Shown: positions 1 to 4,218 of the stretch, piece after piece
How the letters are laid out: each line of letters begins with the position of its first letter
Position numbering within the stretch: position 1 is the first letter of the stretch
NCBI GenBank assembly: GCA_016199255.1
Contig: JACQHA010000168.1
Location: 1 to 5,730, forward strand
DNA from: Deinococcus sp.
Lineage (GTDB): Bacteria > Deinococcota > Deinococci > JACQHA01
Direction of reading: 5' to 3'
DNA length: 5,730 nt
The notes under the pieces: generated by a model
What the model saw: only the letters and a program-made list of their open reading frames with translations
Databases searched by the model: none
What the model was told of the DNA's origin: nothing
Made by a program: the position numbers and the translations under genes

Positions 1-813
1 AAGCGGCCGCCGGGGCAGCCCGCCCCAGTAGCCCACCAGGTCCATGGCGGCCTTGATCCCGCCTACTCCAAAGCGCGCCCCCACCCCTCTGGCCAGCGCC
101 AGTAGCTCCAGCTGCCTGGCGCGCGCCTCCTCTAGCTTCCCTGCCTGGAACAGGTTATAGACCTCCACACAGCGCTCCGGCGCCACATTAGCAATGCCCA
201 GCACGGCTCCGCTGGCGCCCAACACTAGCGCTCCCAATAGAATCGAAGCGGCGCCAGTCAGCACCGGAAAATTTCCCCCGCAGCCTTTGAGAATCTCGGC
301 CAGCTGCGTCAGGTTCCCGGAGCTGTCTTTGATGCCCTGGATTCTGGGATGCTTGGCCAGGCGGCACACGGTCTCTGGCAGCAGGTTCACCCCGGTGAAC
401 TGGGGCACGTTGTAGAGCAGCACCGGTATCGGCGAGGATTCGGCCACTGCCAGATAGTGCTCCTCTAGGACCTGGGGAGTTAGGTGTCCCTGGTAGTACG
501 AGGGCGTCACCACCAGCGCCGCGTCAGCCCCCAGCTCACTGGCGCGCTGGGTGAAGCGGATGGTGGCCGCAGTCGATTCCCAGCCGGTGCCAGCCAGGAG
601 CGCTTTCTCCCGGGGAGTGGCAGCCCGGGCGGCGGCAATGATGCTCTCCCGCTCCTGCTCATCCAGATAAGGGAACTCACCGGTGGAGCCGAGCACTACA
701 TAGCCGCTCAGGCTAGTCTGGTTCCACTTCTGGAGGTTCTCCTCCAGCCGCCCTAGCTGCACCTTCCCTTCAGTAAAGGGGGTGGTAATAGGCACCAGGA
801 TCCCTCGGAACAT
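1..813 (-). CDS. DapA-superfamily aldolase, 4-hydroxy-2-oxoglutarate aldolase-like (partial)
   Basis: The reverse strand reads open from the ATG at 813 to the window edge, 271 residues with no stop. The C-terminus lies outside, probably about 25-30 residues judging by family length. The N-terminus MFRGILVPITTPF is typical of the dihydrodipicolinate synthase / N-acetylneuraminate lyase family of class I TIM-barrel aldolases. Visible motifs are GSTGEF (42-47, pyruvate carboxylate-binding loop), YNVP (134-137, catalytic Tyr134) and GIKDSSGN (160-167) with Schiff-base Lys162. The loop is GSTGE rather than the GTTGE usual in true DapA. The segments LLAGTG-ES, ADAALVVTP-YY and RFGVGGIKAAMDLVGYWGG resemble vertebrate HOGA1 (recalled, not aligned). 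I infer cleavage of a 4-hydroxy-2-oxo acid to pyruvate plus glyoxylate or another aldehyde in the cytosol; DHDPS activity is the main alternative. AGGAGG at 817-822 lies 3 nt from the ATG, and an in-frame TGA just upstream excludes an earlier start. It is divergent from the antiporter gene. Confidence 0.9.
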   Translation of the reverse strand, partial: MFRGILVPITTPFTEGKVQLGRLEENLQKWNQTSLSGYVVLGSTGEFPYLDEQERESIIAAARAATPREKALLAGTGWESTAATIRFTQRASELGADAALVVTPSYYQGHLTPQVLEEHYLAVAESSPIPVLLYNVPQFTGVNLLPETVCRLAKHPRIQGIKDSSGNLTQLAEILKGCGGNFPVLTGAASILLGALVLGASGAVLGIANVAPERCVEVYNLFQAGKLEEARARQLELLALARGVGARFGVGGIKAAMDLVGYWGGLPRRPL

Positions 814-830
814 ACGCCTCCTGGGAGGGC

Positions 831-839
831 ATCATACCA
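831..839 (-). promoter_or_regulatory. Extended -10 promoter of the aldolase gene
   Basis: Read on the minus strand, positions 839-831 are TGGTATGAT, an extended -10 (TG-N-TATGAT). There is no recognisable -35 at the usual distance, as expected for TG-dependent promoters. Transcription would begin near 824-825, leaving only about 11 nt before the ATG at 813, just enough for the AGGAGG site. The element faces away from, and overlaps the footprint of, the antiporter promoter at 849-857. Confidence 0.5.
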
Positions 840-848
840 CAGGGCCTT

Positions 849-857
849 TGCTATAAT
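849..857 (+). promoter_or_regulatory. Extended -10 promoter of the antiporter gene
   Basis: TGCTATAAT is a perfect -10 hexamer (852-857) preceded by the TG-N extension. The -35 position (about 829-834, GCATCA) is poor. The predicted start is near 864, giving a leader of about 17 nt that contains AAGGAGG (868-874) six bases before the GTG at 881. The -35 position coincides with the -10 of the divergent aldolase promoter, so RNA polymerase should not be able to occupy both at once. Confidence 0.65.
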
Positions 858-880
858 GCCGCCGCTGAAGGAGGAGCCCT

Positions 881-1936
881 GTGCTGTACTGGCTGCTGAT
901 CTTTGTCCCGATGTCCATTGTCCTAGAGCTGGTCCACGCTCCTGGTCTTTGGATCTTTGCCAGCTCCGCTCTGGCCATTGTCCCTTTAGCAGCCGCCATG
1001 GGCAGCGCCACCGATGAGCTGGCCAAGCGCACTGGCCCTACAGTAGGCGGCCTGCTCAATGCCACCTTCGGCAATCTCACCGAGCTCATTATTGCCTTCA
1101 TTGCCCTGTTCGCCGGCCGGTTCGAGGTGGTGAAAGCCTCCATCTCCGGCTCCATCATCTCCAACATCCTGCTGGTGCTAGGTCTGTCGATCTTGTGCGG
1201 CGGCCTGCGCCGCACTGAGCAGCGCTTTAACTCGACTGCCGCCGGCACCATGGCGGCCATGATGCTGCTGGCAGTGATTGCCCTAGTGATGCCGGCTATT
1301 TTCGACATTGTGGCGCCGCCGGAACACGCCCTGCCGCTGGAGCACTTCTCTGAAGGGGTGGCAGTGGTGCTGATTCTCATCTATGCCCTCAGCCTGGTGT
1401 TCAGCCTGGTGACGCACCAGAGCCTCTTTTCCGGCGAGGAGCACGCCACGCCCCCCACCCAGCGGCTCGCCACCAGCCTGCTGCTGCTCCTGGGTTCCAC
1501 GGTGCTGGTGGCGCTGGAGGCGGAATTCCTGGTGGGGAGCATTGAGCAGGTGGTGACCACCCTGGGCCTCTCCGAGTTCTTCATCGGCATTATCGTCATC
1601 CCGGTAGTGGGCAATGCCGCTGAGCACTTTGCCGCAGTGGTGTTCGCCATGCGCAACCAGATGGACCTTGCAGTGAATGTTGCCCTGGGCTCCACCATCC
1701 AGGTGGCGGTGCTGATTGCCCCTATCCTGGTCCTGGTGGGCGCTTTTTTAGGCCCCAACGCCCAGGGGGAGTTCTTTGACCTGCTGTTCACCCCGCTGGA
1801 GGTGACAGCGGTAGCCCTGGCTGTACTGGCTGCCAATCTCATTGCCATAGACGGCACCACTAACTGGCTGGAGGGAGCGCAGCTCTTAGCGGTGTACCTG
1901 ATTATGGGGCTGGCGTTCTTCTTCTTGCCATCGTAG
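881..1936 (+). CDS. cax: Ca2+/H+ (cation/proton) antiporter, CaCA superfamily, CAX type
   Basis: This 351-residue, very hydrophobic protein has roughly ten or eleven membrane segments arranged as two homologous halves, as in CAX/ChaA exchangers. The first alpha-repeat signature is GNLTELIIA (64-72), followed by KASISGSIISNILLVLG. The second is GNAAEHF (244-250), followed by a long hydrophobic helix with ALGSTIQVA. Glu68 and Glu248 in these repeats match the cation-binding acidic residues of the family. A short hydrophilic, acidic or histidine-bearing link (about 183-195, GEEHATPPT) separates the halves. By family it exports Ca2+ (possibly Na+ or K+) from the cytosol in exchange for protons across the inner membrane. 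The start is GTG 881, chosen because AAGGAGG sits 6 nt upstream and the extended -10 is just before it. Length is normal. The ion specificity cannot be read from sequence. Confidence 0.95.
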   Translation: MLYWLLIFVPMSIVLELVHAPGLWIFASSALAIVPLAAAMGSATDELAKRTGPTVGGLLNATFGNLTELIIAFIALFAGRFEVVKASISGSIISNILLVLGLSILCGGLRRTEQRFNSTAAGTMAAMMLLAVIALVMPAIFDIVAPPEHALPLEHFSEGVAVVLILIYALSLVFSLVTHQSLFSGEEHATPPTQRLATSLLLLLGSTVLVALEAEFLVGSIEQVVTTLGLSEFFIGIIVIPVVGNAAEHFAAVVFAMRNQMDLAVNVALGSTIQVAVLIAPILVLVGAFLGPNAQGEFFDLLFTPLEVTAVALAVLAANLIAIDGTTNWLEGAQLLAVYLIMGLAFFFLPS

Positions 1937-1946
1937 CTAACCAGCG

Positions 1947-1962
1947 GCGCACCCACCTGCGC
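1947..1962 (+). repeat. Short inverted repeat between cax and acpS
   Basis: GCGCA (1947-1951) and TGCGC (1958-1962) form a perfect 5-bp stem with a 6-base loop. The right arm directly abuts the TACAAT hexamer. It could be an operator for acpS or a weak end-of-transcript hairpin for cax, but there is no T-run, so it is not a normal intrinsic terminator. Confidence 0.3.
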
Positions 1963-1968
1963 TACAAT
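1963..1968 (+). promoter_or_regulatory. Candidate -10 element of acpS (leaderless)
   Basis: TACAAT matches five of six -10 consensus bases and ends 7 nt before the tandem GTG codons at 1976 and 1979. Normal spacing places the transcription start at about 1974-1976, essentially on the start codon, so the mRNA would be leaderless. This agrees with the absence of any Shine-Dalgarno sequence before acpS. No -35 is evident. Readthrough from cax is the alternative. Confidence 0.45.
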
Positions 1969-1975
1969 CGCTTTA

Positions 1976-2356
1976 GTGGTGCTGGGCATAGGGGTAGATA
2001 TTGTAGAGGTAGAGCGGGTGGCCCGCGCCGTGGCTAACCCGCGCTTCATCGCCCGGGTCTTCACTCCAGCGGAGGCCGCCTACTGCCAGAGCCGGGGCAG
2101 AGGTGCCGCCCAGCACTTCGCCGGCCGGTTTGCCGCCAAAGAGGCAGCGCTGAAAGCGCTGGGGTGCGGCCTCAGGGGCGAGGTGCGCTGGCACGACGTG
2201 GAGGTCTTAAACGACCAGGCCGGGCGGCCAGTGGCCCAGCTGCACGGCGCCGCTAGAGAGCAGCTAGCGCGCCTGGGAGGGCAGGTGCTGGTATCCATTG
2301 CCCATGCCCAGGCGTACGCCGTGGCTCAAGTAGTGATTACTTCGCAGCAGTCCTAA
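1976..2356 (+). CDS. acpS: Holo-[acyl-carrier-protein] synthase (4'-phosphopantetheinyl transferase)
   Basis: This 126-residue protein transfers the 4'-phosphopantetheine of CoA to the conserved serine of apo-ACP, activating it for fatty acid synthesis in the cytosol. The N-terminal GIGVDIVEVERV (4-15) carries Mg2+ ligand Asp8. FAAKEAALKALG (52-63) carries Glu56, the second acidic ligand, and the CoA-contacting lysines. VSIAHAQAYA (106-115) matches the C-terminal signature normally written SISH, with an Ala in place of the second Ser but His110 kept. Length is usual for AcpS (115-130). Two GTG codons lie in tandem (1976, 1979); either can start translation, and neither has a Shine-Dalgarno. 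It begins 39 nt after the antiporter stop. Confidence 0.95.
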   Translation: MVLGIGVDIVEVERVARAVANPRFIARVFTPAEAAYCQSRGRGAAQHFAGRFAAKEAALKALGCGLRGEVRWHDVEVLNDQAGRPVAQLHGAAREQLARLGGQVLVSIAHAQAYAVAQVVITSQQS

Positions 2357-2390
2357 CATTCCCGCCCTACACGCCCCAGATCCAGCACCA

Positions 2391-2418
2391 TTAGAACACC
2401 ACAGAGATGATGTACACT
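2391..2418 (+). promoter_or_regulatory. Weak candidate promoter of the toxin-antitoxin pair
   Basis: TTAGAA (2391-2396) and TACACT (2413-2418) are 16 bp apart, with a TG immediately before the -10. The start would fall near 2425, ahead of the AGGAGG site at 2432-2437. The hexamers are poor matches, especially the -35. The rest of the 89-bp gap after acpS shows nothing distinctive. Confidence 0.3.
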
Positions 2419-2445
2419 AGCGGGGACAAATAGGAGGGCAAAATT

Positions 2446-2715
2446 ATGCTCAAGGAAATTCCCATTACTGCAGCCCGGCACGAACTCACCTCCCTGCCAG
2501 AGCGCTTGGCCAAAGAACCTGGAGCGGTTGCTGTGACCCGGCGGGGAAAACCGGTTCTGGCTATCATGCCCTGGGAGCTGTACGAATCCATTGTGGAGAC
2601 CCTGGAAATTATGGGAGACCCGGAGCTGATGGCCGCCATCCGCCAGGGCATTAAGGACATCGAGGAAGGGAAGACGATTCCCTGGGAGACGGTGAAAGCA
2701 GAGCTTGGTCTGTGA
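2446..2715 (+). CDS. Antitoxin of the Phd/YefM family
   Basis: This 89-residue acidic protein has the usual Phd/YefM layout. The N-terminal strand-helix (LKEIPITAARHELTSLPERL, 2-21) is followed by the VTRRGKPVLAIMPWELYESI segment (30-49); these form the dimerising DNA-binding fold. The C-terminal tail, about 55-89, ends IEEGKTIPWETVKAELGL and is the kind of flexible region that wraps the partner toxin. By family it neutralises the adjacent RelE-type toxin and represses its own promoter. AGGAGGG (2432-2438) lies 7-8 nt before the ATG, a strong site consistent with more antitoxin than toxin being made. Its stop overlaps the toxin start by 4 nt (GTGA). The exact target and operator are not evident. 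Confidence 0.88.
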   Translation: MLKEIPITAARHELTSLPERLAKEPGAVAVTRRGKPVLAIMPWELYESIVETLEIMGDPELMAAIRQGIKDIEEGKTIPWETVKAELGL

Positions 2716-3041
2716 CCTGGAAGATCGCCCTCACTCACCCGGCGGAGGCAATGCTGAAGGCCATTCTGGACCGCAGAATTCAGAAGAAAATCAGGGATCG
2801 AATAGACGGCCTGGCGCTAGAGCCGGAGAAACAGGGAAAGCCCTTGACCGGCGATCTGGCGGGCTACCGGAGCCTGCGCACTGTGGGGCAGCGGTACCGG
2901 ATCATTTATGGAGTCTACCGAAACCAGGTCGAGGTTCTGGTGGTGGCGGTGGGCATTCGTAAGGAGGGGAGCAAGGGGGATGTGTATGCCCTGGCCAAGA
3001 AGCTCCTCCGGCTAGGCCTGTTAGAACCACCCCAAGGATGA
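2712..3041 (+). CDS. RelE/ParE-superfamily toxin (RelE-type)
   Basis: This 109-residue basic protein is the partner of the upstream antitoxin. It opens MTWKIALTHPAEAMLKAI, with a long basic helix (21-32) typical of RelE folds. The core GKPLTGDLAGYRSLRTVGQRYRIIYGV is interrupted here only by naming: residues 42-68 contain the conserved Leu-x-Gly...Arg-x-Leu...Tyr-Arg-Ile-Ile-Tyr pattern. Strand VEVLVVAVGIRKEG (73-86) and GDVY (89-92) follow; Arg61, Arg63, Arg83 and Tyr92 are candidates for RNA-contacting or catalytic residues. RelE toxins cleave mRNA in the ribosomal A site, whereas ParE homologues poison gyrase; I favour RelE from the RYRIIY...GxR pattern. Starting at GTG 2712, it overlaps the antitoxin by 4 nt, implying coupled translation. 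The tail after residue 93 (ALAKKLLRLGLLEPPQG) is longer than in E. coli RelE. Confidence 0.85.
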   Translation: MTWKIALTHPAEAMLKAILDRRIQKKIRDRIDGLALEPEKQGKPLTGDLAGYRSLRTVGQRYRIIYGVYRNQVEVLVVAVGIRKEGSKGDVYALAKKLLRLGLLEPPQG

Positions 3042-3046
3042 TTCGC

Positions 3047-3607
3047 ATGACCACTAGCGCACCCCTGGACACGCGCATTGAGCGCATCCTGATCCCCGCC
3101 GACGAGATCCAGCGCCGGGTCAAGGAGCTGGCCGAGCAGATCTCGCACGATTACGCCGACAGCGACCTGCATCTTATCTGCATCCTGAAAGGCGCCTACT
3201 TCTTCTGTACTGACTTAGCGCGCTACATCCAGTCGCCCCCGCTTTCCCTGGACTTCCTGGCCATCTGGAGCTACGGCAGCCGCACTCAGACCTCGGGAGA
3301 GGTGCGGGTCACCAAGGACTTAGACCACAGCCTCAAAGGGCGCAACGTGCTGGTGGTGGAAGATATTATTGACACCGGGCTGGCGATGAAATACGTGCTG
3401 GAACTCCTCAAGGCCAGAGGGCCTAACAGCCTTAAGCTCGTGACGCTTTTGGACAAGCCGGCGCGCCGCTTAGTGCAGCTGCCGCTGGATTATGTGGGAT
3501 TCACGATCCCCAACGTGTTTGTTGCTGGCTACGGGCTGGACTGTGACCAGTTCATGCGCAACTTGCCCTATATCTGCGTCTTGAAACCAGAGGCGCTTCC
3601 GAGGTAG
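3047..3607 (+). CDS. hpt: Hypoxanthine phosphoribosyltransferase
   Basis: This 186-residue cytosolic enzyme of purine salvage converts hypoxanthine (and usually guanine) plus PRPP to IMP (GMP) and pyrophosphate. Motifs in order: ILKGAYFF (46-53, pyrophosphate-binding loop), SYGSRTQTSGEV (75-86, flexible hood loop), VVEDIIDTGLAM (103-114, the PRPP signature with Glu105 and Asp106), LLDKPARR (134-141) and FVAGYGLDCDQFMRNLPYI (158-176, base-binding and metal site). Length is normal for bacterial Hpt. The start is ATG 3047, because AAGGA (3034-3038) lies 8 nt upstream. An alternative ATG at 3038 would add three residues and overlap the toxin stop as ATGA. In either case hpt is tied to the toxin-antitoxin transcript. 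Confidence 0.95.
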   Translation: MTTSAPLDTRIERILIPADEIQRRVKELAEQISHDYADSDLHLICILKGAYFFCTDLARYIQSPPLSLDFLAIWSYGSRTQTSGEVRVTKDLDHSLKGRNVLVVEDIIDTGLAMKYVLELLKARGPNSLKLVTLLDKPARRLVQLPLDYVGFTIPNVFVAGYGLDCDQFMRNLPYICVLKPEALPR

Positions 3608-3608
3608 A

Positions 3609-3649
3609 GTGTCCTAGTGTGCCAAGCCCCCACTGGCAATTGAGGACAC
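3609..3649 (+). repeat. Hairpin after hpt, overlapping the next promoter's -35 region
   Basis: GTGTCCT (3609-3615) pairs perfectly with AGGACAC (3643-3649). Inside, TGCCA (3620-3624) pairs with TGGCA (3634-3638), with a symmetric 4x4 internal loop and a 9-base apical loop. It begins two bases after the hpt stop. There is no downstream T-run, so it may end or stabilise the hpt mRNA without being a classical terminator. As DNA it spans the -35 region of the promoter at 3633-3662 and may act as an operator. Confidence 0.5.
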
Positions 3650-3662
3650 GTTGTGCTATACT
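3633..3662 (+). promoter_or_regulatory. Extended -10 promoter of the 6S-like RNA
   Basis: TGCTATACT (3654-3662) is an extended -10 with five of six hexamer matches. CTGGCA (3633-3638), 18 bp upstream, is a fair -35. The predicted start is about 3668-3669, which coincides with the 5' end expected from the folding of the RNA that follows. Confidence 0.6.
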
Positions 3663-3667
3663 GCCTT

Positions 3668-3868
3668 GTCTATCTTTGGGGATGTGAGCGCTTGCGGGAG
3701 CCGGTCTACGGTGGGAGTGGACATGGCCGTAATGAGGTGTTGTTAACATGCTGTCAGCTAGGCTCCGCTGTAATCAGCAGCAGCCCCTTCCACCCCACCT
3801 GGAGTGGCTTTGGAGGGCTGTGATTATGGCACGCACTGTCCTAGCCCGCAGCGGATTGCCACAGGGAC
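3668..3868 (+). ncRNA. ssrS: 6S RNA (candidate), RNA polymerase-binding regulator
   Basis: 6S RNA mimics an open promoter and sequesters the housekeeping RNA polymerase holoenzyme. The conserved ends are visible: ATGTGAGCGCTTGCGGG (3682-3698) near the 5' end and GCCCGCAGCGG (3844-3854) near the 3' end, comparable to GCGGGCC and GCCUGCGGCGG of E. coli 6S (recalled). The closing stem has TTGCGGG (3692-3698) with CCCGCAG (3845-3851), then TGTG-A-GCG (3683-3690) with TTGCCACA (3856-3863). The next paired block is GGACA (3719-3723) with TGTCC (3837-3841), then GCCGTAATGA (3726-3735) with TGATTATGGC (3821-3830; one mismatch, one G-U). The unpaired 5' strand of about 20 nt (3699-3718) opposite a 3-nt 3' strand is the expected central bubble. 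Apical hairpins lie at 3761-3785 and 3786-3817. Size (about 200 nt), own promoter and layout all fit. The ends are predictions and no covariance search was run. Confidence 0.7.
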
Positions 3869-3884
3869 GGGTTCATGCTATACT
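3856..3884 (+). promoter_or_regulatory. Strong promoter inside the 3' end of the 6S-like RNA
   Basis: TTGCCA (3856-3861; five of six) and TATACT (3879-3884; five of six) are separated by exactly 17 bp, with a TG-C extension (3876-3878). This is the best promoter in the window, with a predicted start near 3891. Nothing coding follows for over 300 nt, so it drives either a long leader to the lipoprotein gene or a second small RNA. Confidence 0.65.
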
Positions 3885-3903
3885 TCGGGCGACTTTCACT
3901 GGG

Positions 3904-3933
3904 TGCGTGCCTCACACGCATTCTAATTGTTTT
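3904..3933 (+). terminator. Weak terminator-like hairpin
   Basis: TGCGTG (3904-3909) pairs with CACGCA (3915-3920) across a 5-base loop, followed by a T-rich tail with TTCTAATTGTTTT. The stem is short and the T-run is broken. It could end 6S readthrough transcripts. It is probably too near the predicted start at 3891 to attenuate that promoter efficiently. Confidence 0.3.
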
Positions 3934-3970
3934 CAGCAGGGAGGTGTAGCTGATAGACGCAGTACGCGAG

Positions 3971-4023
3971 CGCTGCGCCGTGTTTGGCGAGGTAAACTTT
4001 CACCAGGGATGCCCTGCGCAGCG
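3971..4023 (+). repeat. Long stem-loop in the leader
   Basis: CGCTGCGC (3971-3978) pairs perfectly with GCGCAGCG (4016-4023). Inside the 37-nt loop, GGC (3986-3988) can pair with GCC (4011-4013) and GGT (3991-3993) with ACC (4002-4004), giving an elongated, interrupted stem. This is a plausible regulatory RNA element. No T-run follows. Confidence 0.45.
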
Positions 4024-4061
4024 TTTCGGCTAGCCTTGGATTGGGAGGCGGGAGGAGTAGG

Positions 4062-4098
4062 TGGATGCCACCAGGCATAATGTCCTCTGAGGCATCCA
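4062..4098 (+). repeat. Perfect 8-bp inverted repeat in the leader
   Basis: TGGATGCC (4062-4069) and GGCATCCA (4091-4098) are exact inverted repeats around a 21-nt loop. AGG (4073-4075) and CCT (4084-4086) in the loop can extend the hairpin. It may be an RNA stem or a DNA operator. Confidence 0.5.
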
Positions 4099-4176
4099 GA
4101 GCTATCGGACTTCATATAAGGCACCCGGGGGCGAAAGGAGGGTAAGGCAGGAGAAGTTAGGTGCTAGCCCAGCAGG

Positions 4177-4191
4177 GTTGAGCTCTTCAAC
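4177..4191 (+). repeat. Small inverted repeat before the lipoprotein gene
   Basis: GTTGA (4177-4181) and TCAAC (4187-4191) flank a 5-base centre, then TTTC follows. It lies about 28 bp before the start codon. Its size and position suit a repressor site or a weak RNA hairpin; neither is established. Confidence 0.3.
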
Positions 4192-4208
4192 TTTCGTGCA
4201 ACCATTAT

Positions 4209-4215
4209 GGAGGGG
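4209..4215 (+). promoter_or_regulatory. Shine-Dalgarno that fixes the lipoprotein start
   Basis: GGAGGGG lies 3-5 nt before GTG 4219. An in-frame ATG at 4207 would sit on top of this site and has no ribosome binding site of its own. The GTG start also gives a compact signal peptide with basic residues at positions 3-4. Confidence 0.6.
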
Positions 4216-4218
4216 TAT

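Larger units (their letters stand above)
3891..4218 (+). other. Long structured leader or second non-coding RNA; no protein gene seen
   Basis: This 328-nt stretch runs from the predicted start of the promoter at 3856-3884 to the lipoprotein start codon. It holds four potential stems (3904-3920, 3971-4023, 4062-4098, 4177-4191) and the repeated octamer ACTTTCAC (3892-3899 and 3996-4003). I do not recognise any known riboswitch core (no TPP, SAM, cobalamin or c-di-GMP signature), nor SRP RNA, tmRNA or RNase P motifs, on either strand. Open frames here are short and lack convincing start sites. Confidence 0.4.

Noticed and set aside
194..756. Plus-strand open frames at 194-415 and 484-756
   Set aside because: They run antisense through the aldolase, whose protein motifs are clear, and encode low-complexity shadow sequence.
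832..2064. Minus-strand open frames opposite the antiporter and acpS (832-1380, 1283-1627, 1381-2064)
   Set aside because: Ser/Thr/Arg- or His/Gln-rich shadow translations of a membrane protein gene, with no recognisable domain.
2357..2445. Attachment site or insertion-sequence scar next to the toxin-antitoxin pair
   Set aside because: I saw no direct or terminal inverted repeats bracketing 2357-3046, so mobility can only be inferred from the gene type.
3748..4080. Plus-strand open frame of 110 codons
   Set aside because: It starts inside the 6S-like RNA and crosses a strong promoter. It has no Shine-Dalgarno at a sensible distance, odd composition and no domain.
3933..4124. Minus-strand open frame of 63 codons in the leader region
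   Set aside because: It is antisense to the predicted leader, covers its inverted repeats and looks non-coding in composition.
4161..4181. Tiny leader peptide: GTG plus five codons then TGA, with a GGAG upstream
   Set aside because: Too short to separate from chance, and no run of regulatory codons is visible.
3608..4218. SRP RNA, tmRNA, RNase P RNA, tRNA or a CRISPR array in the long gap
   Set aside because: None of their core motifs is present on either strand, there is no cloverleaf, and there are no regularly spaced direct repeats.
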